From positions 203,405,501 through 203,469,500 of the forward strand of contig NC_134139.1 in assembly GCF_033958435.1 (NCBI RefSeq): DNA of 64,000 nucleotides, read 5' to 3'. The first letter of the stretch is position 1. The number at the start of each line of letters is the position of its first letter. A model generated the notes under the pieces. It was not told the DNA's origin and searched no databases. It saw nothing but the letters and a program-made list of their open reading frames with translations. Below, piece after piece: positions 10,151 to 22,090 of this stretch. This stretch comes from Carettochelys insculpta (taxonomy: Eukaryota > Chordata > Testudines > Carettochelyidae). The position numbers and the translations under genes are program-made.

Positions 10151-13100
10151 CCCTCGGCCTTGGAATGGATGACTTTCCCAGGCTGCCTGGTATCTTTTTC
10201 GTGTGCACAAGCTGCAATGATTAACTGAGTGAGGCAGGCAATGAGGTCAGGCTGTTTCCTGGTACTATAAAACAGGGCTCTGTCTCAGTTGCCTTGTGTA
10301 ATCACATACACCTATGAACAGTGAGAGTCCAATGCGAGTGCCCTGATTGGACGCCTTTTAACTCTTACTTTGGACAGGTGTCAACGGCAGGACAAGTGAC
10401 ATGGGAACATGAGGCCTAATAACTATTCTTTGCCCAAAAGCACGAGGAGGCCCCGGGGGGAGCCCTTCTTCCTATACTGGCACTTCAGGTCCCTTTGAAG
10501 GAAGTCTGCTGATTCCCTACAGACGTGTGCCCGGAAGGTCACCGTCAGGACAGGTGCTAGGCCAGCCCACTCACACTCTCTTTCTCCCAGTGAAGGTTTG
10601 TGGCTGGGATGCTTTCTTGAGTCCCCAGCTGCCGGAGCAGCCCTGAAGCTTCTCCATGTGGTACTGGTGGATTGAAGCGGCATGGGTAAGGGTGGTTTGG
10701 GTTTTTTTGGGTTTTTTTTTGTGCAGAGGAGGCTTATCGTGATTCAGTTGTAATGAAAAAGGTGCTGGGGCCCACCAAGCACAGAGGTGCCGGGGCTAGG
10801 AACTGCCAGGCCGAGAGGTGGCGGGACTCAGCCCTGGCACCAGTTAAGCAGTGGTACCTTGTGGTCACAAACCTCATTCCCCTGCAGAGCTATGAAGACT
10901 CAGATCTGAAGCTGGGCATGTGGGATCCCAACCAATGAGTCAGCCCACAGCAAAGATTGGAGCAGAACCGAGACCCTCTGGCATGGCTGTCCTGTCTGGA
11001 GGATGGTTCAGGACAGTCCTCCATGCTGAGGTGAGCCCGTGGGGTCCAGAGCAACCTGGGAGATCACCTGAGGGCCCTGGTGTGGTTGGCAGCAGGGGTC
11101 GGCCCACCCTCATTCTCTGCAGCAGCAGGAAGGGGGCAAGCCACATGGGGGTGCAGAGTGGAGCAGGCTGGGGCTGAGGCACTCCACTTCCCATGGCCAA
11201 AGGGAGGCCTAGCAAGGACAAGGCAGGAGAGCAGAGCAGGCTGCTGGCTCAGTACGCTTCCTGCCGTGGTGAATTCGAGAGGGCCCGATCCCTGCTGCTG
11301 GCCCATGCCAGGCCCCTATAATCGCCTGGCTTGTGTTGCTCAGAAAAGGGGTGCAATGGGGCTGAGAGAGGCAGAGCAGAGGCAGGAAGAGGTGGGGCAG
11401 GATGGAGCAGGGTCAGGAGTTGAGAGAAAGGGGGCAGTGAGACAAGGCAGGAGCAGAGCAGGAGCATTAATAGGTGGGGTGGGGCCTGGGGTTGCCCAGG
11501 GCTCTGTGACCCCCTCCTCCAGGACAGCCCTGCCCTCTCAGTTTGAATTCCAGGCACCACCAAAGTTTTGGGGTGTTCAGATGTGGGGGCTTGCTTGGGC
11601 CTCTCTTGATAAAGAAGGGGGCTTGCTGGGTGAATGTCATTTTAAAGGTTTGGTTCTTTAAAATGGGCACTCTGTCCATCCCTAGTTTCCCTTGTGTCCC
11701 CTCCGGGGGTCATGGCTGCTGCCCATGCTGGGTGGACTCCTCTGGGCCCCTTTCACCTGCAGAGCCACCGGTGGATCTATTGGTTTTGGCAGAAGTCTTT
11801 GATCTGTGCCCTGGGCTGTCTCTGTACAACCAGGAAGTTCCTGAACCGGCAGCTACCCACCCACCCACAGGCTCTGTTCAAAGTTTAGAGCAGTCTGGGG
11901 AAGGCAGCGCCCAGCTGGAAGAAGGCTTCTCTGCAGGGAAGGGAGCCCCCCTCCTGCTTCCAGGAGACGGAGCAGCTTGGGTGCTGTGGGAAACTGACCC
12001 AGGGACTTGCTTCTCCTTGTGGTGAGTGGCTAGTCTGTGCTTGCAGAAAGGTTTTTGTGCTGGGAGAAGCGAATGGAATGAGGGTGAAGACAGCAGCTAT
12101 GTGCTCTTCCCTAGGGCTTCCCTCTGTACTCCCCTGGGGAAAACCAGCATGAGGACACCCCGCTTTCCCTGCTGGAGTGTAGGGATGACTTCTGCCCCCT
12201 CCTCTTCCTGAGGGCTCCTCTGCTGTCCCTGAGGTAGAGGGGGCAATCTGCTCCCTACCAAGGGGAGACCCTTTGCTTCCCTAAGGGGCCTGCCCCATAT
12301 TCTCTAGTGATCCCCTGTGCTGTCCTGCAGGAGCCCTGCCGTAGTAAGGTTCCCCTCCCATCTCCCTTCATCTGTGGCACAGTTCCCTCCTCCTGAAACT
12401 AAACCTGCCGCTTGGCACTGCTCAGGCTCGGGAGAGTGGGCGGTAAGGCGTGGCTTCCCCTGGGGGATTAAAGTGAAGAGGGGTAGGGGCCAGGGGTACA
12501 TGAGTGGCAGGAAGAGTGTGATGTCTCCAGACTTGATGTAGGGGGTCTCAGAGGTGCCTGCAAAGGACCAAAGGGGGCTTGGCTTTGAAAGTGGGGAGCT
12601 CATGGAGTTGCCGGGATTGGTTGAAGGACAGTGGCTAAGAAGTGCTGTGGGAGGCAGCAGGGTGGGTGAGTAAAAGTAGCATAGGGGAAGACTACGGGAG
12701 AGGCCTGAGGGGCGGTTTCACCATGGTTATATGGAGGGGTGTGTTGTGGGGATTGTGGGAGTTTCAGGGGGTCGGTTATAGGATGAGGTTGAGGTGGGGA
12801 AAGAGCACCGCTTTAGAGGGGTGGCTATAGAATAACATGCGGGGGAGAATGTGAGGGGCTCAGACAGGTGTTTAGGGAGCAGTGAAGAAGGGCTGGGGGT
12901 CATCATGCAAAAGGGTGATAGCATCCCTGGCTTGCACTGTGGGAGCAGATAGGAGTTATAAGCAAGGCGTGGGGTGGGGGAGCCTGGAAGCCCAGCTGAG
13001 GAAGAGAGGTGGGTGGTTTCTACTACCAGGCTGTTTTTGCATCCCTGCGTGGGACTAACACAAAGGGGGAATACGTGGCACTTGGTATTTCCAGCCAGGG

Positions 13101-13209
13101 CCCTCTCTGACTTTAGGGATTGGGGAAGCAGCTAGCGAGAGCCCATCTCCACCCATAAGGGCTTGCTTTCTAAACACACGACCGCCGGTGCGGGAGGGAG
13201 GGCAGGCAG
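10151..13209. other. GC-rich intergenic DNA, no gene recognised
   Basis: The stretch has many overlapping open frames on both strands (for example 11080-11661 and 11543-12025 plus; 11249-11563 minus). They arise from GC content: they are low-complexity, overlap each other antisense and show no domain. There is a T-rich homopolymer patch near 10700-10722. G-rich text at 12640-12920 has a weak tandem character. No transposon ends seen. Confidence 0.5.
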
Positions 13210-13316
13210 GCAGGCAAGTTATTTAGGCAAGATCCCCCAGCCAGGTGGTCATCAGGCTCACAACACAGGTCTTCTGACTGTCAGCTCAGTGTCCTAACCA
13301 TTGATCACGCTGGAAA
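13210..13316 (-). repeat. MIR-like ancient SINE fragment
   Basis: The text 'cacaacacaggtcttctgac' followed by 'cagtgtcctaaccattgatc' resembles the complement of the tRNA-related part of MIR elements. A short (ggca)n run precedes it. Very diverged; identification rests on remembered core text. Confidence 0.4.
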
Positions 13317-14522
13317 CCTGTTTCTGGCTAACACCTCTAAACATGTTTTTTGTTACAAAATGGGTTTTCTTTGTGCCTTTTTTTCCTCTTAAGAAATCTC
13401 ACTGAGAACTCCTGCCCTTCTCCCCACCACACAGGCTCCCCTCCCCCCAGGTGTTCAAGATTTCCTTGGGAGCTTTCTCATCCCTTCACTGAAGAAGTTC
13501 TGGAGGGGGTGGGAGACTGAGACTTTAACAGAGATATTTCTCCCAAGTGTTTGTCATGTATTTGAGGTAAATAGGTACATGGGATGGAGGCAAAACACTG
13601 AGTCATAAGCAGCCTGAACAAAAATCACCTTCTGCCTGGCGAATTAGGTTTTACTTGGACGCTGCATAGCCCAGACAAATGGGTTGTATTTGAAAACATG
13701 GCAGCTAGTAGTTTTTAAACCAGAACTTGGTACATAGCTCTGACGCTGCTTTAATGGGCCTTTACACCTGGCTTGGCAAGCTCCCAGGAGAGCCTTTAAA
13801 AATATACTAGTTTGCCACGAGACTAAGATGGGCCATGACCAGCTAATCTGTTTCTACGCGAGGTGCAGAAAGCTCTCTGACCAGCTTTTCTTGATTTAGC
13901 GCCAACCATGTCACGTCAATTACACTCACGTATGCTCCCTGATCACAGGTGAAAAGGAGCCTACTTCTCCTGATGCAGATCAGTGTTCCTCTGCCTCCAC
14001 TGTTGTTACATACCTACTCACCTGCTGGTATTGCTTATCTACTGTGCTGTTCACTTCCTTGTTGGGTCTCGTTCCCCTGCTTTTCCACTCTGAGGACATG
14101 TCATTTGATATGAGTAAATAGATTGTGAGAGATGTACCTTGCAGGTCCAGATTTTTTTACTAGGAGTGCCTGGGGATTTTGGGTGCTCCAATTAGGATAT
14201 CTGAGTTTCACCTGCCCTCTGTAAGGCCCCTTGTTTTGATTGTCACCCAGACCCACAAGTTATTCCTGGGAAGTTTGGTCCATATTTTTCCACATTCCTC
14301 CCCAGCTAGCCCAGGCCTGTAGTTAGCCTTCACCTTCCTGGCTGTGTCACCCCCCTTATGGACCCGGGTCTTTTGAGCTTGGTTCTCATTCACCAGGCAG
14401 AAGCTCCTGCTGCTTCTCCTGTGAGCTGCCTTGGATCACTGATAACTGCTCTGTATTCTGGGTTTGTCTTTTGCCTTTGCATATTCCTCTCTTGTTAGAG
14501 GGGGCCTGAAATGCAGGAAGTC
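13317..14522. other. Unassigned intergenic stretch
   Basis: No convincing gene, repeat end or RNA. The minus-strand frame at 14208-14393 has no domain and no splice context. Local pyrimidine-rich text is common but not periodic. Confidence 0.45.
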
Positions 14523-15239
14523 CTGAGCTGTGTCTACACGTGCACGCGACTTCGAAGTAGCGGCACTAACATCAAAATAGCGCCCGTCGTGGCTACACGC
14601 GTCGGGCGCTATTTCGAAGTTACCTTCGACGTTAGGCGGCGAGACGTCGAAGTCGCTAACCTCATGAGGGGATCGGAATAGCGCCCTACTTCGACGTTCA
14701 ACGTCGAAGTAGGGACCGTGTAGACGATCCGCGTCCCGCAACGTCGAAATTGTGGGGTCCTCCATGGCAGCCATCAGCTGGGGGGTTGAGAGACGCTGTC
14801 TCTCCAGCCCGTGCGGGGCTCTATGGTCACCGTGTGCAGCAGCCCTTAGCCCAGGGCTTCTGGCTGCTGCTGCTGCAGCGGGGGATTCATGCTGCATGCA
14901 CAGGGTCTGCAACTCGTTGTCAGCTCTGTGTATCTTGTGCTGTTTAGTGCAAGTGTGTCTGGGAGGGGCCCTTTAAGGGAGCGGCTGGCTGTTGAGTCCG
15001 CCCTGTGACCCTGTCTGCAGCTGTGCCTGGCACCCTTATTTCGATGTGTGCTACTGTGGCGTGTAGACGTTCCCTCGCTGCGCCTATTTCGATGTGGTGC
15101 TGCGCAACGTCGATGTTGAACATCGACGTTGCCAGCCCTGGAGGACGTGTAGACGTTATTCATCGAAATAGCCTATTTCGATGTTGCCACATCGAAATAG
15201 GCTACTTCGAAGTAGGCTTCACGTGTAGACGTAGCCCTG
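14523..15239. mobile_element. CpG-rich MITE, 717 bp, 'gctacgtctacac' ends
   Basis: The left end 'ctgagctgtgtctacacg' is complementary to the right end 'cgtgtagacgtagccctg', and the inner parts also pair ('cgacttcgaagtag' with 'ctacttcgaagtag'). Subterminal zones are packed with 'tcgacgt', 'ttcgaa' and 'catcgaaatag' palindromes and are unusually CpG-dense, which suggests recent arrival before CpG decay. The middle (about 14755-15040) is non-palindromic unique-looking DNA, so this may be a MITE that captured a segment. Frames such as 14436-14912 (-) are shadows. No clear target duplication. Confidence 0.75.
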
Positions 15240-15639
15240 GTGTGTTCTCAGGCAGCAAACCTTTCCTAATACTCTCTGCCTGGTCTTTGCAAGGAGACCA
15301 GCCTCCTGCGTCTCTCACACCTCTGATCCCTCTGGCTCCTTAATGATAAGGATGAGCTCATTGAGTAGTGTGGAACAGATTTTATTCTGAATGTGCAGTT
15401 AAATCTGTAATCTAACTTAGTGTGATTAAAAGCCCTCTCAAGTGAGGGGTTTGCAACTCATTTGCAGTTTAGTGCCAAAAGCACCTGAGTTATTCTGCAA
15501 GCACTTTATCCATCTAAGTGGTTTGTAGGATGAGCATTCTAAATGGTCCTTGGGCAGAGAGAGAGTGTAAAAGCAGTAACTAGACTAGTCTTGACTGGCT
15601 CAATTACAGTGTAAATAAAAATACCTAGCTGTTTTGTAG

Positions 15640-15727
15640 TGCCCGTCATCCTGAGATCACAAAGCATCTTATGGGGAAACTGAGGCACTGTGAGGTTAAC
15701 ATGATTTGCCCCGTCCAATGCTTTATC
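15640..15727 (-). repeat. MIR-like ancient SINE fragment
   Basis: 'ggggaaactgaggcactgtg' followed by 'ttgccccgtccaatgctt' is the complement of the conserved MIR segment that reads 'cctcagtttccc'. It abuts the hAT-like element at 15736 and supplies its target site. Diverged. Confidence 0.5.
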
Positions 15728-15735
15728 CACTAGGT

Positions 15736-16770
15736 CAGAGTCTCCCAAACTTTAAATAGTTGGGGCCTGGTTTTTATCAGTTCCTCTTTTTGTGGGCCAA
15801 AAATATAAACAGATATAAAAATGAAAAAGTTTTCATTGCTTATTATTTATTCACAATAATAATAATAGTACATAGCAATAATTTGTATACAGTAAACCCA
15901 CATTTTACATGGGTTCATGTTGCATGAAATTCGCATTAATGTGAGTTTAGCACAATGTGAAGCGGCTGGGCTGTCAGCCTTCCTAGCGTTCTGCAGCTGC
16001 AGGCAGCCAGGCAGGCTAACAACCCCTTCCCCCTGCCTTCCCAGAGCAGCGCTAGGCACCACTCTGGGAAGGTAGGGGGGGAAGGCTTTTAGCTCACCTA
16101 GCTGCCTGCTGTTGCAGGCAGCCAGATAAGCTAAAACCCCCTTCTCAGAGTGGTGTGGCCAAACCCCCCACCCACTAAACTCCCACAACTCCTCTGCCCC
16201 CACGTGTCCGAGCTCACCTCCCTCAGTGGGGGACTCCAGCTGTACGACTGGGCCTCCCCTCCAACCCCCATGCCCCAACCCCTGCACCCGGCCCCAGCTC
16301 ACCCCCCGTGTACCCCAGTTCAACCCCTCCGCCACCCAGCTCAGCCCCCTCCCGCCCCAGTGGCCCCAACTCACCTCCCCATGTGCGGGGCTTCGGCTCC
16401 CTGCCGTGGATACTCTGGGCCCAGAGCTCCTCGGAAGCAGCTGCTGCGAGTGCTCCCTGCTGCAAACCCTAGGGAAGCAGCCGTTGAGGTGCTCTGGGCC
16501 CAAAGCCCCGGGGAAGCGGCTCCTGTGGGCGCTTACCCCGCCCCCCCAGAGTCCCAGGGAAGCAGCAGCTGTGGGCACCGCTTGCCCCCCTCTCAGGGCT
16601 GCAACCCACCCCCCACAAGCCCTCCCCGACTTAGTGAAATACAGGGTACGTGAGGGTTGTGTGGAACTCAATCCTCACGTACCTCAATGTATTACTGTAT
16701 TTTCTATGGGCCGGTATTTTTTTTCCCAAGGGACAGTACTGAGCCGGGGACCACACTTTGGGAAACGCTG
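15736..16770 (+). mobile_element. Non-autonomous hAT-like element with GC-rich core
   Basis: The ends are 'cagagtctcccaaacttt' and 'cactttgggaaacgctg', a CAG...CTG inverted pair of the 'cagtgtttcccaaactt' kind. The flanks 'cactaggt' (15728-15735) and 'ccctaggc' (16771-16778) match at 6 of 8 positions, the 8-bp duplication expected of hAT. AT-rich subterminal arms surround a GC-rich core of imperfect 40-45 bp repeats carrying 'gggaagcagc' (about 16425-16600). Large frames on both strands (15847-16671, 16226-16825) are compositional. No transposase. An inverted second copy lies at 59758-60689. Confidence 0.8.
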
Positions 16771-16849
16771 CCCTAGGCCATGCTGCCTCCCCACCACGAA
16801 GAAGCGAAATAGGAATTTGAGGTAACGTGTAGTATTGCCCAGCTTCTAA

Positions 16850-17014
16850 ACCCTTTTACAAACATCAATGAAACCATTCTCAGTTCACTAGAACTCAGAA
16901 ATGCGTAGATGTCTGCTTCCTATCCGCAGGCCGTGTCTGAGAATGAGCTGCAGAAACAAATGTTATATCCGTTCAGGGTTCTACAGATCACCTTGGAATA
17001 GCTCATAATTACTA
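16850..17014. other. Unassigned AT-rich spacer
   Basis: Short spacer between the hAT-like element and MIR-like fragments; nothing recognised. Confidence 0.4.
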
Positions 17015-17112
17015 TTCCAATTTTCTCACAGGGAAACTGAGTCTCAGAGAAATGAGGCTTTTCTATGATCACATCGTGCCTCAGGGTTAGGGTTAGAAGC
17101 CAGGAGGTCTTG
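17015..17112 (-). repeat. MIR-like ancient SINE fragment
   Basis: 'cacagggaaactgagtctca' and 'tagaagccaggaggtctt' correspond to the complement of MIR core and tRNA-related text. A run of C follows at about 17113-17124. Confidence 0.45.
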
Positions 17113-17334
17113 CCCCCCCCCCCCCGCCTTTCTTCAGACCACACCATATTTCTGACCATATAAGTATACTCCAACTTACGTTATTATAATTTGATTACAT
17201 TCCAAACAGATATGATGGATAAAAGCTGAGAGAAAAGGAGTCATATTTCCTTTAATGATGAAGAACTAAACTATAGACTGGCTCTGATATCTGTAGGTGG
17301 TTAGGTTCCTAACATCCATTGAAATCATTGGGTG

Positions 17335-17440
17335 TTAGAAGCACAAGTGACTTCACCAGGGTGACACAGAAAGTCTGTGGCAGAGCCATGAAATGAACCC
17401 TGATTTCCTGAGTCCTGCCTTAAGAACCAGGCCATCCTCC
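17335..17440 (-). repeat. MIR-like ancient SINE fragment
   Basis: 'aagtgacttcaccagggtga', 'gtctgtggcagagccatgaa' and 'ccctgatttcctgagtcc' follow MIR complement order closely. It is the best of the several MIR-like pieces in the window. Such fragments predate the amniote split and are the oldest layer here. Confidence 0.6.
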
Positions 17441-18429
17441 TTCAGCTGAAACTGGGGTCTAGTCCTGAAATGTGCCCGTGGAAACTTCTAGCGTTGAGAA
17501 CACTGAGCACTTTGCTGTAGCAAGCAATCAGCCAGAATGACTGAAGGTGGATTAATGATCTCTTTCACTTGCGTGAGGTCCTTTGTAGCTGCTGAGATTT
17601 CCTAGTGGCTAAATTTAGATGATGTTTCCCCATGGTGTGTTGTTTAAAGTCAAGAAGCTTAGCCCCAGCTTGAGCATCCCAAGGACAAGTAATTGGGAAG
17701 AAAAATGAGCTGATGTTTTCCCCCAGCAATCTTACTCATAACGGCACAGAGAGGAAATTCTGTGCAGCCCTAGGGAATTGGAGAGCCCTATGGTTTCTAA
17801 GTGCATTCCTTGGTGGAGAAAGGTGCCAGACTGAAAACCCAGGAGAGTTAAACCTCTGAAGTACTCAGAGTCGGTATCACAAGAATGAAGGATAAAAGTC
17901 ATAGCCCCAGAGCACCCACGGAGTTGGAGGGAAAATTTTTGTGGGTGCTCAGCAATCACCAGCCACCTGTGAGGCAGCTGCTTGGTGGGCAGCAGGCAGG
18001 AGAAGCTTGGAGAAGAGAGTGGAGCAGAGGAAGAGGTGTGGTGAGCCCTCAGGGGAAGGAATGGGCAGCTGGGGGCAGTGCCTTGAGGTGCAGCAAGGCC
18101 AGGGTGAGGCAGAGTGAGGGTGAGGCCTTGGGGTAGGGTGGGGGGATGAAACACCAACCCAGAAAGAAGAGTCAGCTCCTGTGATACAAATCCTCCCTTC
18201 TGATCTGTCTAGGTTCTTACAGCCTGTTTGTTGCTTGCTGCTATAGCATCTGAGCACCTCTCAGTTAGAGCATGTTACCAATGTGCCTACACAACCATCA
18301 CCCACTGTACCTTCTCTCATCTGCTCCCTCAGGGAAGAAGGACGTATGGTAGAGAGTCTTGTTTTGATGGGGCTTTTGATTTTCTGAAATGTTGTTGTTG
18401 TTGTTTTAAATATATTTGCTGCTTTATAT
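17441..18429. other. Unassigned stretch with no gene recognised
   Basis: The overlapping antisense frames at 17732-18157 and 17885-18136 are shadows of each other. A (gtt)n run sits near 18390-18405. No repeat ends seen. Confidence 0.4.
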
Positions 18430-18840
18430 TTGTTAGTGTCAAGGCTGTTCCCCAGCCTGGCACTCCAGGTGCAGAATGCGGGGGCCTGCAAGGGATCTTA
18501 AAAATACATTTGCCTCTATAGTCTTCTGCATAAAGGCTTCCAAGGTCACAGATTCCCTAACTCTGGGAGGTAGTTATCACCACCCAAGACAGAAAACTCC
18601 TCTTTAAAATCCAGGAAGACACATTTGGGATGTCTCCCTCTGGGATAACCCCAAGTTCTGAATCCCCCCTTAGAAGAGAGCTTGAAAACAAAGAGGAAAA
18701 AATTAAGCTGCAATCTGATAGCTGACCTTTCAGTCTTAGGCACACGTATACACAAATTACTTGGGACACAGGAATCAAATCATTGCCTTTAAAAAAGATG
18801 ATTTTCTAACAAAACAAAAGATATACATGATAAAGCATAC
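18430..18840 (+). repeat. Dispersed repeat, 'aaggtcacagattccct' family
   Basis: Shares ordered blocks with 33520-33800: 'tggcactccaggtgcag' against 'tggcactttgagtgtg', then 'ccaaggtcacagattccct' in both, then a 'cacccaag' block, a 'ggaagacacatttggga' type block and a pyrimidine-rich end. I recall such text as a common turtle repeat but cannot say whether it is an LTR, SINE or DNA element. No ORF. Confidence 0.5.
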
Positions 18841-19359
18841 TTGGCTGCTAGGTGTTATAGAACAACCAAAAAAAAATGTAGACTAAAGCATAGAGAATTA
18901 CTTTCCTGGGATTCAGTTTAAAAGGTACAGTGTGCAGGGGGATACATCAGCCAACCTGAGAAGTAATGCACCAAACACAAAATAAAAAAATAACCTGATC
19001 AAGTCTGACTAAACATTTCCTTTCTACTTACATATTTGTATGCCAAAATTTCCTTGAGGCTTGGATATTTATTGAATTCCCCAACTTGCTCAGGCTTAAA
19101 TTATTTCTGTCCTTCTCCTCCAGCCACACAGAAGAAAAATCTCCTCAGCAGGTACCTGCTTCAGTTCAAAAATCCCCTCTGTCTTCCCATTGATTCACCT
19201 GACTGCTTGCCACCAGAGAGCCCACTCTCTCTGGGTTTAACTCTTTCTACACATTCGTTCATGACATGTAGAGAAGGTAAGGTCCAGAAAAGCACCTTGC
19301 ACTTGGAGTGCAAAATGGTGAGGTGTCTGGTCATCTGTAATTCCTAGGGGACTTCATGT

Positions 19360-20945
19360 GTCAATCTCAGACAAGTTTGACCCATAATATAGTGCAAAGC
19401 AGAACCAACCCCAACTAAATCATGCCAGCCAGGGCTTTGTCAAGGCTGGCTTTAAAAACTCTAGGGATGGAGATTCCACCACCTCTTAGGCAACCAAGTC
19501 CAGTGCTTCACCACCCTCCTAAATGAAACATTTTTCCCTAATAGTCAACCTAGACCCTCCCCTCTGCAATGTGAGATCATCGCTCCTTGTTCTGTCATCT
19601 GTCACCTCTGAGAACAGCCTCTCTCCACAGCCTCTCTGTGGAACCCTCCTTCAGGTAGTTGAAGGCTGCTATTAGATATCAAATCCTTACTGCCCCACTT
19701 CTTCTCTTCTGAAGACTAAATAAGCCCATTTCCCTCAATCTCTCCTCCGAACTTATGTGTTCCAGCCCCCAAACCATTTTCATTGACCTTGTCTAACTCT
19801 CATCAACTTGTCCACAGCCTTTCTATAGTGAGGAGCCCAAAACTCACCACAACCCTCCAGATGTGACCTCACCAGTGCCAAATAGAGGGGAATTATCACT
19901 TCCCTTGATCTCATGGTAATGTTTTTCCTAATTATCCCAACATGCCATTAGACTTATTGGCAACAAGTCTACACCGTTGACACACATCTGGCTTCTCATC
20001 TACTGTAATCCCCAGGTTCTTGTCTACAGAACTACTGTTTAGCAGTGCATTTGTCCTTGTTGAACCTCATCAGATTCTTTTAACTCAATCCTCCAATTAT
20101 CTAGGTCACTCTGGAGCCTATCCTTGCCCTCCAGTGTATGTACATGTCCCCTCATCTTAGTGTCATCTGTGAACCTGCTGAGGGTGCAATCCATCCCATC
20201 ATCCAGATCACGAATGAAGATATTGAACAAAACCGACCCCAGGAGAGCCTTCTACAGAAGTCCACTTGATACCAGTTGCCAAATGGGCATTGAGTCTTTG
20301 ATTACTACCTGCCGAGTCTAGTCTAGTCAGCTTTCTGCCTATCTTATAGTCCATTCATCCAATCCATATTTCTTTAACTTGCTAGCAAGAATACTCTGGG
20401 AGACCTTATCAAAAGCTTTGCTAAAGTCAAGGTATATCACATTCACCACTTTCCCCATAGCCACAGACCCACTTCTCATCACAGAAGGCAATTAGGTTGG
20501 TCAGGCATGACTTGCCCTTGGTGAATCCATGTTGACTGTTCCTGATCATTTGCCTCTCCTACAAGTCTTACAAAATGGATTATTTGAGGACCTACTTCAT
20601 GATTTTTCCAGGGACTGAAGTAAGGCCCTAGTTCCCTGGATCCTCTTTCTTCCCCTTTTTTAAAGATGGGCACTATATTTTCCCTTTTCCAATTGTTGGG
20701 GATCTCCCCCAATCATGAGTTTTCAAAGATAATGTTCAATGGCTCTGCATTCACTTCAGTGAACTCTCTTAGCTGTCTGGCGCATTGCATCCAGACCCAT
20801 GGACTTGTGCATGTCCAACTTTTCTGAACAGTCCTTAGCCTGGGTATTGCTGGTGCTTCAGTACATGTCATCTGTCTAGTGCACCTAGTGGTTACACGAA
20901 GCTGTTGAAAATGACTAGAGAGAGAACCGACCCTTGCGGGACTCC
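19360..20945 (-). mobile_element. CR1 LINE, bird-like subgroup, RT to 3' end, decayed
   Basis: The minus strand carries, 5' to 3', RT text ('MGEIPNNWKRENIVPIFKKG' in the 20479-20712 frame), the L-D-F region near 20420-20440, a degraded Y/FADD region where the first D reads as T ('RFTDDTKM', 20039-20230 frame), and the 3' region near 19360-19700. Several frameshifts and stops divide it. Endonuclease is missing apart from a doubtful 70-bp piece at 20880-20945. Compared with the copy at 28334 it is clearly older. Confidence 0.8.
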
Positions 20946-21229
20946 ACAAAGGAGAAGTTTTGCAGTGAAGGTCATGTTTTCCATTACTACTCTTTTAATG
21001 TGCCCCTCCAGGAAGAACCCACATTCCACGTTCCCCTGTTCTCCAGCCACCTCCCTCGGGTGAGGGGCACCACCTTGCTTCTTGCATGTTGCTCCAAAAA
21101 GCCCCTCTCTTGCAATCGAAGGACATTGGTTTCTGTGGTGAATTCAGTCCATCCTGGCTCAGATTGCCAACAAGCACGGTGCTGTTTGGGTTATTACATA
21201 TGTGTGTTCTGGAATCTTGCTGAATATGG

Positions 21230-21640
21230 TGTTCAACTAGTCATAGAATTGGTCCTTGAAGTCCAAAGGTGAGGAGAGTGTTGGGGTGCACACACTCACA
21301 ATATTAACTGGGCCCTCAGGTGTGAACAAGCCTAGAGCACAAATTCTCTCTGATCCATTTGAAGTTGGCTCAGTCATCCCTAGAACTGAGTTTTTGATGG
21401 CAAATCCCACCCCATTCACGTTCGTTTCTGCTGCACTTTTTTTTTCCCCTTTCAGAATAATACGTTGTCTTTTTCTCTGAGAGATTTTCTTGATGCTAGC
21501 CGTGTTTCTTGGTGGGATGCGATATTCGTATTGGATCATTTCAGTTTGTCCTTCATCTTGGAAGTTTTATGTGCATTGTTGATTTTTAGAAGGTCCTCCA
21601 GTAACCCAGCTGTCATGGTGCAAATGCTCCAGCATTCTGT
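21230..21640 (-). pseudogene. RTE-like retrotransposon, endonuclease-domain remnant
   Basis: The minus-strand frame at 21237-21539 contains 'GVGFAIKNSVLGMTEP', 'NGSERICALGLFTPEGPVN' and a 'SPLDFKDQFYD' ending. These resemble the middle of the apurinic-type endonuclease domain of the elements that also gave 195-690. Upstream minus text to about 21640 would encode the domain start but is frameshifted ('HQETRLAS' is readable). A degraded 'GNLSQDG' after 21200 corresponds to the G-D-F-N motif with its Asp and Asn lost, so it cannot be catalytic. Confidence 0.65.
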
Positions 21641-21683
21641 CTTTAAGGGTGTTTTCTTTCTCTCACATCATGTGCCTGGTTCA

Positions 21684-22090
21684 CTTGGGCTACGTCTACA
21701 CTAGCCCAAAACTTCGAAATGGCCATGCAAATGGCCATTTCAAAGTTTACTAATGAAGGGCTGAAATACATATTCAGCACCTCATTAGACTGCTGGCAGC
21801 CGTGGCACTTTGAAATTGATGCAGCTCACTGCCGCGCGGCTCATCCAGATGAGGCTTCTTTTTGAAAGGACCCCGGCAACTTCAAAATCCCCTTATTCCT
21901 ATCTGCTGTTAGGAATAAGGGGATTTCGAAGTTGCCGGGGTCCTTTCAAAAAGGACCCCATCTGGACGAGCCGCGTAGCTGCAAGCCGCATCGATTTTGA
22001 AGTGCTGCGGCTGCTGGCATTCTAATGAGGCGCTGAATATGTATTTCAACGCTTCACTAGTCAACTTGGGCTAGTGTAGACATGGCCTTG
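21684..22090. mobile_element. Whole-length palindromic MITE, 407 bp
   Basis: The two halves are near-complete reverse complements meeting at a loop at 21902-21909. Adjacent arms include 'ccggcaacttcaaaatcccc' and 'ggggatttcgaagttgccgg'. The outer ends are 'cttgggctacgtctacac' and 'gtgtagacatggccttg'. Most arm mismatches are CpG to TpG/CpA changes. It has no coding capacity and no clear target duplication. The same end type is seen at 14523. Confidence 0.8.

Noticed and set aside
10920..12603. Cluster of GC-rich frames that could suggest a gene
   Set aside because: Frames overlap on opposite strands, lack splice-flanked borders and encode low-complexity peptides.
14436..14912. 158-codon minus-strand frame in the CpG-rich MITE
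   Set aside because: The frame covers a MITE arm and its core, with no domain and no relation to a transposase.
15847..16825. Long overlapping frames on both strands (274 codons minus, 199 and 167 plus)
   Set aside because: They lie inside a GC-rich tandem-repeat core of an hAT-like element, overlap antisense, and are proline/glycine-rich without any domain.
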